NCBI GenBank assembly: GCA_002118135.1
Contig: BDIU01000085.1
Location: 1-64,000 of the forward strand
Length of the DNA stretch: 64,000 nucleotides
From: Trebouxia sp. TZW2008
Lineage: Eukaryota; Chlorophyta; Trebouxiophyceae; Trebouxiales; Trebouxiaceae
Direction of reading: 5' to 3'
Shown: positions 37,163 to 53,333 of the stretch, in pieces
Layout of the letters: each line of letters begins with the position of its first letter
Numbering within the stretch: position 1 is the first letter of the stretch
Made by a program: the position numbers and the translations under genes
Notes under the pieces: generated by a model
Told to the model about the DNA's origin: nothing
What the model saw: the letters and a program-made list of their open reading frames with translations, nothing else
Databases searched by the model: none

Positions 37163-37724
37163 GTTGTTTGGCGTGACCTGCGGCAGCACACACGCGGTCG
37201 ATGTCTACTTGCTTTGAGCCAGGGTTGCTTGCTGGACTGCAGCAGGATCCGCTGTCAGCTTTTGATCATCTACAACCAGGCCTTCCCGCGTCAAAATGAC
37301 AGAAGCACACATTCAGACCATGGAAACAAGAAGACATAGGGTCCGACGCAAGTGCAAGCACGACGCCAGCACGCAATCACCGTAGTCACTGATAGGGTTC
37401 AAATCTGTGCACAGGTCACTGGCTCACCTTGTTTACAGAGAATCCGGTCAAAGACTAAAATGTAAAGCAAGTCGAGATCGTGATACCTGACCTGGACACT
37501 GATGAGCGCATTGCATAGCGCCATGGCAGGTCAAATATGCTGTGCGAGGAATCTGGACTCATGCATGACTGATTGCTCTGCAGCCGTTTTGACTTGCCTT
37601 GCACCCGCACTTGGGCCCCCGACATCGTGTCTCGTATCGAGCTCGGCGTGCAGGAATGCTTGTGGCATCGATACACAACATGCACAATCAACATGTCTAG
37701 CCGTAGGGCAGTCAGCTCTTTAGA
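37163..37724. promoter_or_regulatory. Divergent promoter region of PPA and GARS
   Basis: 562 bases between start codons. No clear core promoter motif is visible. The longer antisense frame overlapping GARS exon 1 (37455-37964) is treated as a shadow. Confidence 0.35.
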
Positions 37725-42274
<4,550 letters not shown>

Positions 42275-43081
42275 GCACGTCTTCAAACAATTTATGAGTC
42301 GAAGTCTGCTCAGCATGGCAAACCAGTGTCATATGTCAGTAAGCAAGTCCAGTCAGCTGTAGTATTTACAAGTGGAACATCATGCAGCCTTTACATGCCA
42401 GATCTGAGCAGAGATTGTCACGGTGTGCTGATGCACACAAAAGTTCAGCTGTGCTCAGCGCACCTACAGGTGTAGCGCCACACCTGAAAGGCTGCTGACT
42501 TGGTCACTTGCAGCCTTTTAACTGAATCACAGCTTAGTCAATGGTCCAAGTCTAACCAACATCCAACTTGAGGACATAGCCCTTCCCAAGTAAAAGCGTT
42601 TTTCAGCAAACGCTGTTCACAAATCGCTGCTAAATGTCACACACACCATAATTTGCGTTCAACATAAGCTGCACACTTTGCTAGACATGAATCTGTGACC
42701 TTGCCAGTAGCACACTTGTTCTGCACACAATTGGTATGCTGCACAACGGATGTATAGCACCCTTGACACACTGCAAGCACAAGCTGATGCGGGCTGAAAG
42801 CTGCAACGTATGTTTCATTGATCAAGGGTGAAGAAAATGGCATGGCAACAGTTTCAGCTGCACTGTGCAGTCTTGCACACAAATTGAAAACAGTGCTCAA
42901 CAGCTGAGAAATGACCCGCCACCTGGCACGGTGAAACTGTATGAGTGTGTGGAACTTAGGGCATCATGAAACCCAGACAGGCATCAGCTGGATCCTTCAC
43001 AGCCTCTCATGGCAGCATCACCTTTCTGTCAAGCCCACTTCATTCTTGCGCACACTGTCATTGTCAATGATCATGATGATC
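42275..43081. other. Convergent spacer between GARS and the universal stress protein gene
   Basis: No exon recognised. The leftward open frame 42637-42900 has no resemblance to the stress protein, whose proper last exon ends at 43082. Confidence 0.5.
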
Positions 43082-43953
43082 TCATGGGATGACAGCCAGA
43101 GGCAGATTCAAGGACTCACATACTCGTGCAACAGAACCAGGACCAGAATAGAAGTATCCTTGTTTTGCCTGCACGGCATGATTACTTTACCATTTTGAAC
43201 ACTTTGCATGTGTAGCAGCTGTGCTTTGTGCATAACAACATAGCCAATCTTACCTTCTCGTGATTGTCATGATGTGCTAGAACCACCAGAGCCGCTTGTA
43301 CCTTCTCAGCTGTTTTTTGGATGATCATCCCAATGTCTGTTGCATCTGATGTGACAGTATCCGCAAACAGATGCAGATCCCATTGAATTCCAGCTTTGTC
43401 CAATTGATCCTTCACCCTGCATTCATCTTGCATTATCAGGGTTAGCACGCAACATGTCAGCACTTACAATTGCTGCAGTCTGTTAGCAACTCAAGCCTGC
43501 TGTAACTGAGCCTGATGACGCACCTGCCCATGAAGAATTCCCTTGCAAAAGCTAACTCAGATGCCTCGCGATGTGGCTCAGGATCTGGCACATGCAATGA
43601 CGTGCCAGGCACACCTGCACTGGAAAACCCTTGCTTCATGTGACCTGTCCTTGTGACTGGTCTAACTCAGTAGCGTTTGGCACTAGCTGACTTTTCATTG
43701 CCTATGGACAGATGCTTGAAGGCATGCGTCAGAGAATACCGTGAAAAACTTCCATCGGTGACGCCATGCATGTGCAGACGTGCACCATGTGCAGAATGTC
43801 TCCTGGCTTGTAGAAGTTGTTTTGTACCCAGTCAAGGGCTCTGAGTGACTCTATTTCAGTGTCCAAGGCTACGACAATCGTGCGGTGACCAGTCTCATCG
43901 GCCGCCCCTACCGGCGAGATCTCCATGTGCGGCTGCAAGGCTACGCGTCCCAA
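43082..43953 (-). CDS. Universal stress protein (USP/UspA-like), four exons
   Basis: Small alpha/beta nucleotide-binding fold protein of the USP family, linked to stress and hypoxia responses in plants. Exons 43953-43740, 43614-43524, 43416-43254 and 43168-43082 join in phase to about 184 residues. Landmarks: TIVVALDTEIESLRALDWV (strand 1 and helix 1), GDILHMVHV (strand 2), QWDLHLFADTVTSDATDIGMII, AALVVLAHHDN (strand 4), and GPGSVARVCESLNLPLAVIP at the C-terminus, the family's GS(V/T) phosphate-binding turn with a final strand. The usual G-x2-G-x9-G-S pattern is incomplete because HHDNHEK replaces the first glycine region, so ATP binding is uncertain. A second in-frame ATG at 43929 would shorten it by nine residues or so. 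Divergent from the phosphatase gene. Confidence 0.9.
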
Positions 43954-44375
43954 CGCACTCCCTAGGGCTCAGTGATCTCTGTCAAGCTGGGCGTACACGG
44001 CACGCGGTGTTGAGCCCAGCGCTACAAAATGGTCGCAACAAGTGACGTCAGCCAAGCATCGCAATGCAAGATCACGCAAGCACCCAGTGCTGACCAGCAG
44101 GCATGTCGCGTTGCCCAGCGCGCACAGAAAGAGCAAGAGCAAGCTCGAAGTTCAAGCCTTGAACAACGTTTGATCTTCTGTACTCACAGGCATCTTCTGT
44201 ACCGAAGCGATCATTTCAGTGTCCAGCAGGATCATAGAGATCGCATCCGGTGCTCGCATGCTGTAGCGGCAATGCCAATGTGCATATCAAACGCCGCCGA
44301 CTTTGACCACGCAGTATCTGCAGAAGTGACCTGACGACTGTGATCAGTCCTTTGCAGCGCAAGGACTGTCAATTA
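43954..44375. promoter_or_regulatory. Divergent promoter region of USP and the sphingolipid phosphatase gene
   Basis: 422 bases between start codons. No strong motif visible; role inferred from position. Confidence 0.35.
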
Positions 44376-46709
44376 ATGGCTGCAAGTCTGCCCAGACTAG
44401 CGACAAATGGCCTCAACAATCTAGAATTTCATTCGCAACCATGGCTGCAAGCTCTCAGCTTCGCATCCGTGATAACTTTGATGATACTGAGTTGCGTACC
44501 TCCGCTGCACGTACCAATCCGTAATGCACTGCGACCGACAGTGGTGTATCATGTTGAGCGGGGCTTGCTTCGAGTACACCAGTTGCAGAAGTTCGAGCAC
44601 TGGATGCTCACACTCCTGTTTGACCTATCAAGCCGTACTGTCAGTGTCCCCTTCTATATCACATTTTTGCCTACTCTGATATGGTCTGGAGAAGCTGAGC
44701 TGGGAATCAGGCTGGTCCTGCTCATGGGGCTTTGCTTGTACGTTGGCAATGCCATGAAAGATCTTCTCAGCGCCCCAAGGCCCTTTGGATCAACCTACAA
44801 GGGACATAAAGTCCGGCTCATCGGTTCCAGTGAGCTTGAAGTCAATGTCTATGCTCAGGTCAGTCATATGCTGCGCAACTTTTTTCCTGTGACGGCAAAC
44901 AGATCCAAGTTGTCAGCTTTTGGTGTCATTACCAGCAATCAGCTTCCTTTGGCCAGGCAGTCTTTGACATTGCTTGCAAGGACTAAGCTGCAAACGTCTC
45001 CTCGACTTGTCATGGTCATTGAAGATAATGTTGCATCTTGCATTGTTACAGAAGACGCTAAGCTTGCTGATTGCCATGGTCATTCAAGATAACTTGCATC
45101 GTGACAAAACACCCTGAGCTTGAAGAGTTTTGTCGCAGGAGTATGGCCTTCCCTCGTCCCACACCATGAACTCGCTTGTCCTCAACTTCTTCATAGTGCA
45201 TTACGTCCTGGACAAGCACTTGGTCCCTGCTGACTGGGCAGTTGCATTGTACCTTGGGACTGCTGTCTGGGTAGCATGGGTGGGGCTGGCTCGAGTGTAC
45301 ATGGGGCTACATACCCCCATTGACATTGGAGCAGGCGCGCTGCTGGGCACCCTTGTGCTTGTCTTCTACTTGGCTGTAGACGGTGAGCCTGCACTTGACG
45401 CCTGTCAAATGCATCAGCTCACGCCATTCCCAATGGCAACATGCAAGACAATCCTTCTTGGTTTCTAGCAGCTTGTGCACTTTGCTTTGGAAGCAGAGCT
45501 GAAGCGACGTGGATGCTGCAGAGCGGTATGAGCGTTGGATATTGTCAGCTAGGCTGGCATTCCTTTGGCAGGTGAACTTTGATCTGAGCCCTTGCTTGCC
45601 TGCGGGTAAGATCTGTATGTTGCTGCTTGTTTGCTAGGCAAGTCAGCAGGATGCGCAGCCTGCGTTGCAACCACCATATATGCAAAAGAACCACATTTTG
45701 ACATTCACTTTCTACATTCTGCATCAGCACCTGCAGCTTGCTGCAAAGAATTCACATCTGCAAATTCTGCATTAGATGCTCCATCTGCTGACTGGCTATA
45801 TCACGGTCGCCTAGATTGCAATTGAGGCTATATTTCCAATGGTGTCTGCAGGTTTTGGCGTCTATAGTCTTTCTGAGATTGCATCCAATGCCTTTGCGGC
45901 ACACACCCTCCTATGAGTTCACCACAAGCTTTGGTGGCGTGTGCTGGGGCATCGTGATCGGTGTGTCACGGCAGTACCGTGTATACCTGCAGAATCAGCC
46001 AGGACGTTTTGCGCACATCTTACAGACCAGGGCAGGCATGCTGGCATTGCTGCAGCGGATAGCTTTAGGTACGCAGTGTGCCGAGCATATCTCCTGCGAT
46101 CTCCATTGCGCAGTCTTCTAGCATCCTGGCATGTTGTTTGTATTTGCCAAGAAAGGCATGCATGCAGAGCTTGCGGTGAAATTACTCAGGCATAAGAGGG
46201 TGCAGTACACGCAATAATCAGCCAAGCTGATGCATATGCTGCACACTTTTGCACAATATAATCAGTCAGATGTCCCGCTGGCACGTCACACTATTACCAA
46301 CAAGCACAGGCACGGGTCACGTTGCAATGGAGTCCGATCATGGCTGCATGTTTCCACAGTTTCTATTGTTGACACTGCTGCATCTGTAACAAGCTGTGCC
46401 ACTTGACTTGCAGGCTTTGTGCTTGTGGTAGTCATGAAGCCGCTTTCCAAACAAATAGTGGTCAAGCTGCTGCCTCTTGTGTATCATTTCGTGCCAGTCA
46501 GATTGCGGCAGCTTTGGCAGCCCCCATTGCATACCCTCAAGCCCCCCAAACATGAGGGCATCCCAGTAGATGAAAATGGGGACCCTTGGGACATTTCTGT
46601 TTCTGCCAGATTTATCTCGTATGCCAGTATAGGCTGGACAGTCGTTGACTTTTCACTTGTTGTGTTTGATTTGCTGGGTCTGCACATTCCAGCAGCGAAA
46701 CAAGCTTGA
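44376..46709 (+). CDS. Sphingosine-1-phosphate / long-chain-base phosphatase (PAP2 family)
   Basis: ER-membrane lipid phosphatase that removes phosphate from long-chain-base phosphates. Five exons in phase give 429 residues: 44376-44858, 45139-45382, 45522-45571 (only 50 bases), 45852-46068, 46414-46709. PAP2 motifs in order: KDLLSAPRP (motif 1, K-x6-RP), LPSSHTMNS (motif 2), and ARVYMGLHTPID (motif 3, normally SRx5Hx3D). The catalytic histidines and arginine are present, but the motif 3 serine is alanine. Multiple hydrophobic segments surround the motifs. TPSYEFTTSFGGVCWGI matches the conserved segment of the plant LPPD1 and yeast LCB3 group. An open GTG at 44340 is ignored in favour of the ATG at 44376. 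Confidence 0.87.
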
Positions 46710-47313
46710 TGCATTTGGTTTTCACATCAAGAATGTCCTGCCAAGCCATGCATTTGCAGCTGATGATCAAGCATGATCACATCTGATGCACCCCAACAAA
46801 TGACAAAATGCTTTGACTTGGCTGCTGTGCAGTATTTATATAGTATCAAATGACTGAGCTCTAGACTTCAACTTCCAGTTCACTCTGCAGAAAACCAATA
46901 TCTCGCTGCTCGTTTGTCACCATAATTCTTGGCAAGTGTATCTGACCAGGCTGGTCTGGCAAGCAAGCTCACGCCCATCACATAATGCACATTGATCCCA
47001 GGACCATGCACATTGCAAGCAGAAAGTGATCAGTGCAGACTTCTCTTGTTCAGAAAGTTTTTGTCACAAGCAAAGCAACACTCATATATATGCACAACTG
47101 TGGCAGAATCGCACCACAACAGCTGGAGTTGAATGTGCAGAAGCATGTTGTTTCTTAGTGCTGCTGTTTAGAGCTGCCTGCAACCTAGCAGAACCTAGTG
47201 ATCAGGTGTGGCAGTGCAGAAGCTGCTTGTAATGCAGCTCTGCCACCATGGTCCTCAGCGTCTTTGACTGATCAGATGGAGCAATTCAATGACAACTCGA
47301 GCCTAGTCCCAAA
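46710..47313. other. Convergent spacer
   Basis: Between the sphingolipid phosphatase stop and the histidine phosphatase stop. No exon recognised. Confidence 0.5.
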
Positions 47314-50300
47314 TTATACATAGTGTGTGTGCAGCTCGCAGTTCTTCAGACGTGTTCTACCACCCAAAAACTCACACCAGAAGCTGCTGTGGCCAAAAGC
47401 CACGATGACCTTTTCAGGCCTGCTATGCACCCATCGTGTAAAAGCAGCCACTCGATCCTGGAACCAGCAAAGAACCAAATGCTTCATTGAATAGATCGTA
47501 TTCAAACAACAACTGCAACTGTGTACCGTACAGCGCTTCAACAGCCAGACTATCTTCTCATGGCAACCTTGGCAGCGGTGTTGCCAAGGCACATACAAAG
47601 TCGTGTGTCAAAATGCACAGGCCTAAATCCCCAAAGCTGACATCAAGATTAGACTGCATGATGCAGCAGCAGCAGCAAAAACAAAGCGGCTTGCCTTCAT
47701 TTTCTGCTTTGGCTCGCTTCTGTGGAATTTGGCGAGCTCAGCGCTGTTGTCAGCTGGGCTCCACCACCAGTGCTCTGTTAGCCCCTTCATGGCCCCAACC
47801 AGCTGCATAGCAATCAATCAATCAATCAACCAACCAATAAAACACTCAGTGTACCAATCAAGCGATGAATTGCACTCCGTAGGACTTGCAATGTGGGTTG
47901 TGATGACAATTTGAAACACTACAGACTGCCTGGCTTGCAAGTATGAAAATTGACATAGACATCTGCAGAGACATCTATTGAAACAAGATCTGGCACATGC
48001 ACAGCAGTGTGCAAGCCCATTTGAGGAACAGATCAGCACAGATGTCTCATGTTTCATACTGGCATGCATCATGAGCAACAACATTTTCAAAGCATGTGAT
48101 CAAAGAGCTAAGCAAGCGCAAGGCACTCATGTATAACCAGGTGAACTGCCAAACAAGGGATTCTGCAGTCTCATCAGCAGTTTGGGTAGTGGTTGGCCAG
48201 GAAAGTCAGTGAGCTCTCCACAGCAACATGTCACAGAAGCAATCACTGGATTTCGTCAAAGATGCAGTCACATGCAGCCCTGATAAGCACATGCTTCTGA
48301 CAGCAGAGCAACAGTGTAATGACAGTGCAGCATAGTGACAGTGTACCTGTGGGTATCTGGAGCGCAGTGCAGAGGCAGGGAGGCCCACATCGCCTGTTGT
48401 CACCATGTGCTCCGACAGCTCACTGCAGTGAATCACCATGCGCAATTCTCAACATGCAATGCGCAATACATGGTGTTTGAAATGCAGTGCAAATTGTGAA
48501 ATATGCAGTACGCAAATGTCTTGAAGTACTGATCACTGGAAAACAAGAGTATGGTGACTCACTGGCTCACTGCACACCACACGCTCTTCAACTTGCAACC
48601 AGTATTCAACTGCCTCAAGACTCAACAAACAGCACCAGCAAACTGCGCTCAAGGTGTTGACAGCCAATATCATAAGCAGCATGTCGCTCTGTTAAGGTGG
48701 TCAAAGTCATCATGTTCCTTGTCATGTACCTGGTGCCCATCAGCAACAATCATCTAGCTGACAAGCAATGACCTGGCTATTGAATATACAACATGTTCTG
48801 CAAGAGTCGAAAACAGTCACGCACAGTGCGTGACGCCACTACACTGCGATTTGTCATCTTCGAAATGACTGCAAAGTCAAGCTCAGATCAACATATGGCA
48901 GACCTACCTACGAACTACCACTTTGAGAGGGCGCAATTGAGTTTGCGCGGATGAGTTTGGTGCAGCCTCAGCCAGGGGGGCTTGGGTGGGTGGTAACCCC
49001 AGGCGGTGGGGTTGCGGGCAGGCCAGCATGAGGGTGTCAATGGCGCGGGTCAAGGGGGATGTCACCCAAAGCGCCTCATCAGGAATCTTCTGCTCTACCA
49101 ATCTGCTGCGCAGCTTGCTGGCCTGCACACATTCAATGTAGTACTTTCAAAATGGCAGAGGACAGGCCAGCACGAGGCTGTCAATGTTGTAGGTCAGAGA
49201 AAGAATGCCAAAGCACCTTCCCCTGGATTCTGCTCCTCTACCAGCCTGCTGCGCCTGCACACAAGCAATGCAACAGCTTTGAATGGACTGAGATCAGGCT
49301 TGAAAGAGAGAGTGGATGATTCCAGTCAAATGTGAGGCGCTGCTTTGAGAGAATTTGCTCTATGAGGTGAGTGCGCTGCTTGGAGGCCTGCACACAAGCA
49401 ATATGGTAGCTTTGCTATGGAGTGGGGGGCAGGCCAGCATGAGGGTGTCAATGGCCCAAGTCAAGGGGATGTCGCCCAAAGCGCCTCCTCAGGGTTCTTC
49501 ATCCTACCAATCTGCTGCGCAGCTTTGTGGCCTGCACACAAGTCATGCAGTGCATATTCTTCAAATGTGGTACAAGTTTGGATGAGCATGTCAATAGCCC
49601 ACTCTAGCGCTCAGGTTACAAGAAGGTGGGACGGGGTGCAATCCCAGCGCTTCCTTTGGGATCTGCTGCTGCATGTTGCTAAAGACCAGAATGACGAGAA
49701 ACTGGCAGTTGGATGAGCTGGGCTTGCTTACGCCATTTTTGGCAGAGCAGGATTGACTGCGTAATGTATCCTCTCAGCGAAACCACTCTTGGGGCATTCC
49801 TCAGACTCTGGAGAATCACACCACAGTTCAGCAAGCATAGCAATCAATTGAACAGCAGCACTAATCTGCCAGATAGGCCTATAGCAAGCTGTAGGATGTG
49901 CACTAGCACTGGTCAGACAGATAGTGCAACGGCAGCCTGTCATTCACATGAGAGGCTCCAGACTGCTTCTGTTCCCAAGTGCTCCCGTTGAAGCGCGAGA
50001 TAATGTAGACTTTCTGTGCTTGTGTCCAAAAGAGAGGGATGGAGAATCCCACTGACCTGGCTTTGCCGCTTGCTAGTCAGCTGATTTTCCTGTAAGTTTA
50101 GCTAAAGAGAGTAAGGTTGGGGCCAATTGACCTGCCATTGGCCCTTGCTGGTCAGCTAACATGTCTTTGCTGTTTGATCAAAGGCCGACTGACCTGACTT
50201 TGCCCCTTGCTTGTCAGCTTGGGATCGTAGATCTGTGGATCACTGAAGCCTTTGCCTGTGTTGGTGGCAGCATTGAACTCAGACTCTCCATGACGTATAA

Positions 50301-50815
50301 TGTACAGGGTCTTCCGCTCCCCTTTGGGCCGAAAGATGGGGAACAGCTTCTTCTCCTGTGAAGGAGACGCCCCTGCCCCTGAACATGTTGCACAGAGGTG
50401 CTTGGTCACACAGACAATGGGCTGCCTGCAGTGTCATCTTTGTTCTGCAATCCCCCTTATTGGACTGATAAGCTCCAATCAATTCAAGTGCAAGGTTTGG
50501 ATGCTGTAGCCAATCTAGTTCTGCCCAAGGGGCTCATATCAAGGTCTCGCAATGGCAGATGGTGAGCATTGCACTGACCGACATAGACATAAATTCAAGG
50601 TCCCTACACAATAGAGCAGGCTCGTAGCAAAGGCTGTTCAACATTGCTCAAAGCCTGGTGCAGATGCTGAGTGACAGCTCACCTATTGCATCATTGGCTA
50701 GCTCAGGTGTGGTGCTGGCCCCTGCTGGCGCATTGCGCTTCTCCACCTCTTGAGCGGGCCGGTCACTCACTCCAGCAGACGCATCAGCAGCAGCAGCATG
50801 TGAGCACTCAGCTTC
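47314..50815 (-). CDS. Histidine phosphatase (phosphoglycerate mutase-like) superfamily protein, 5' exons unresolved
   Basis: Exons in transcript order: 50815-50683 (acidic Ala-rich linker), 50378-50194, 49122-48908, 48422-48347, 47802-47695, 47457-47314. Phases agree. Catalytic set: LYIIRHGESEFN (phosphohistidine RHG), LWVTSPLTRAIDT (second arginine), SELSEHMVTTGD (acid), FGHSSFWCEF (second histidine). The last exon ends at TAA 47314. The intron between 47695 and 47457 has a GC donor (ATGAAG|GCAAGC). Substrate cannot be told from sequence; bisphosphoglycerate-dependent mutase, fructose-bisphosphatase-like or protein phosphatase roles are all open. Upstream exons probably exist at 50816-53330 but could not be joined with confidence. 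Confidence 0.85.
49143..49550 (-). repeat. Ghost copies of the histidine phosphatase exon at 49122-48908
   Basis: At least two partial copies lie on the 5' side of the exon. The one near 49420-49540 keeps GTGTGCAG|GCCACAAAGCTGCGCAGCAGATTGGTAG and then runs into a stop; another lies near 49150-49265. Both include acceptor-side intron sequence. Confidence 0.82.
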
Positions 50816-51060
50816 CTGCAAGCCACAGTTCATTGATCCAGATCTTGCCAGCTGCTGCATCAAAAGCAGCAGCATGTGAGCGTACAGCTTCCTGCACTAC
50901 AGACTAGCATGGCTCACTCTTGACCTGCATTACACAACAACGCTGCCAATGTGATAAGGCATGGCTGGTACATGGGCAGCACATGAAACAGAGTTATTTC
51001 AGGCATGGCTTAAGTCTCTAAGACAGCAGGAGCATGAAAGCACTCAGCTTCCTACACCAG
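50816..51060 (-). repeat. Repeated acceptor and exon start upstream of the 50815 exon
   Basis: On the minus strand TGCAG|GAAGCTGTACGCTCACATGCTGCTGC (exon edge near 50893) and GTGTAG|GAAGCTGAGTGCTTTCATGCTCCTGC (near 51052) precede the real GCAG|GAAGCTGAGTGCTCACATGCTGCTGC at 50815. The nearer copy keeps a usable AG. Confidence 0.82.
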
Positions 51061-52817
51061 CCTAGCATGACTGAGTCCAAGATGTGGCACCCATTCCTGA
51101 CTAGATTAGACAAGCAGTTGGCCCTCAACCCACGTTCCCAACACTGCTGCATTTGCCACTGGCCAACAGGATGGAGCAGTGCTGTCCATGCTTTCAGGTA
51201 CGGCTCATGTCCTTAGAAAGCAGTCCACGCTACAGCTGAGACTTGATAACATTCCTGATTCAGCCGCAGAACTTATTCTACTACTACCCACACCTCTGCA
51301 CAGACACCGCTGTGGCCATTGCTTGCACTCAATATGCCAGAAGGTATCGGTGCTTGTAATGGCCAATAGTATGCAGTCAAGTCTGCTTTACAGGTGCAGG
51401 CATGGAATGGTGAGCACCTGAGTAGGCACAGAGCAGGGTATGCTCTGAGATGCTGTGCGAGTGTAGCTCTGACTGCAGTGGATGACAAAGTCCTCATCTG
51501 TTGCCTCCCGCTCACTTGCTGTGCGCTTGTGCCCAGCATGCTGCATCTCTGCACAAACATTTACGGTCTTGATGTATCTTAACGTTGTGGCAACAGATGC
51601 CAAAGATCACTTTGAAGTGCCATGTGCTTTTGGTACACATATGCAATGCAGGCATTGCCCCAGAAGAGTAAGAGTGCTCAGGGCAGAACAGGATTGACAG
51701 AGTCAACACTCCTAAAACAGTCAAAAAGCCAGCATTGCCAGGAACATTGCATTGCAGACAAGACTTCAATCATTCTGTTAGAGGCTTTGAGCTGATAGCA
51801 GCAACAATACTGTACCGTGCAGGCTATATGTTTTGCAAGACGAGGCATATATACAGAGCAGTGTGGCCTCCTGCTGGACACCTGTTGGGGCGCTAGCATG
51901 CTTGCAGCTGCAGCTAAGCAGGGCGCTGTGATAAGGCTTGATACCAGCCCACTCACCCTCAAGAAGAACAAAGCCCAAAGAGACAACATGAACAAAAAGC
52001 TGAACGAGCCATGAAGTGAGCAATTCTGCAGAAGCTGCACCTGTAGGCTCCAAAGGACTAGCTAGACCCTGTGAGCAGAAGATCTTCTCCATGCTATCCA
52101 TACGGCGCTTGGTATGTGCACCTCCAACCACATGGAGGGCATTAATGCTCGCAAACCCTGCAGTCATGCACTGCTCTCAATGTGCCATGGCAGTGACACA
52201 GCTATGGCATTGTGGTCAGGAATGAAAGAGCACAGCATGCGACCAAAAAACATGCAGGAGGAAGTGCATGTAGAGTCACCTGGAGTCTCACAGGTGCTCT
52301 GTTGATCAATATCATCAGTCAACACCTGCAGCAGGCTGGAGTCATGAGCAGCAGCAGCATTGCTGAGCAAGTGTGGATTTCTTGCTAAGTACATACCGAG
52401 GCAGCAGACGCTCTAGGCTTCTTTCTTGCTTGCGCCAAGCAAGGACTATGACTTGGCATAAGCCCTCACAAAGCCGTTCCTGTCTCACGACTCCGAACCC
52501 CGGATGACCTTTGGCGAGGCGTCAGCACCATCAATGCAAGAAATGAAGGCTGTTTGAGCAAAGAACGGCGCCCTGGTGCCGTTTCGGGCGGTTGTCAAAG
52601 ACAGGCACAGGTAGCTAAACCTCCTGGCGCTGCCTGATCTGAGTTGCGGACCGATAGCGAGCAGGAATGCAAGCGCTGTCAGAGATAGACAAGCCCGTGC
52701 GCAGTATGGCGGGCAGCAGCGCGACTGCAGAGCGTGAGACTCGAATCAGAACTAGAGTTCAGACACGCCAAACTCCGACACTGGCGAACTGTGTGTCCGT
52801 GCCGAGACGAGCTTTTA
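50816..52817. other. Unresolved 5' part of the histidine phosphatase gene
   Basis: Apart from exon-edge copies, possible leftward coding pieces are near 51560-51480 (HAGHKRTASEREATDEDF) and 52390-52300 (SLLQVLTDDIDQQS). No chain of exons with agreeing phase could be built, so they are not called. Confidence 0.3.
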
Positions 52818-53333
52818 TCAATGACTCACTTTCCTGGGAATCGGTACCTGGGCAAGGCTCGTGAGGAAGGTGCACGCATGAAATTTGGCAAGGGAGATCA
52901 AGCGACGTAGCTTGCACAGCTCCAGTAACCTAAGTTTGTATTTGCTAGGGTTCGTCTTCAGTGAAATGCCACTCTGAGCTGCTGACATTTGAGCACTCAA
53001 ACTTGAGCCACGCATGCTAGCTCGATTCGATGCTCCGAAACACAGCGCTGCAGGCTTTGCGTTCGCGTCGACAATAGCCTCACAGCCGCTTGAGCTCGTG
53101 AGACACACAGCAGCTTCAGCAAATTGCTTGTCGTGCGCGTTTGAATTGAAAGGTGACGCCTGCTCTGGGAGTTTGCCAACTCGTGCTTGCACGGGTCGAG
53201 GCTCGTGCTGCAAGCGGTGAACATCGTCGGCCGTAGTAGCATAGCGTAGTGTAACATTTGAGCCCAAAATATCGGCTTCAGTCTTTGTCCCATCGTCAGG
53301 CAGCGAATGCGCAGGCTTGGGTTTTTGCATCAA
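52818..53333 (-). CDS. Open frame of 171 codons, possible first exon of the histidine phosphatase gene
   Basis: Leftward frame, hydrophilic, Ser/Ala-rich, with a basic end (NPSKYKLRLLELCKLRRL). Its first ATG at 53333 overlaps the start of the sulfite oxidase gene on the other strand by 27 bases, so either the true start is elsewhere or the transcripts overlap head to head. No family recognised. Confidence 0.3.
   Translation of the reverse strand: MMQKPKPAHSLPDDGTKTEADILGSNVTLRYATTADDVHRLQHEPRPVQARVGKLPEQASPFNSNAHDKQFAEAAVCLTSSSGCEAIVDANAKPAALCFGASNRASMRGSSLSAQMSAAQSGISLKTNPSKYKLRLLELCKLRRLISLAKFHACTFLTSLAQVPIPRKVSH

Noticed and set aside
37389..37410. tRNA-like T-arm (GGTTCAAATC)
   Set aside because: No matching acceptor stem or anticodon arm around it.
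42637..42900. C-terminal exon of the universal stress protein
   Set aside because: A short exon at 43168-43082 supplies the proper USP end in phase.
44340..44375. Upstream GTG start for the sphingolipid phosphatase
   Set aside because: GTG initiation is not expected in a nuclear gene; the ATG at 44376 gives the normal protein.
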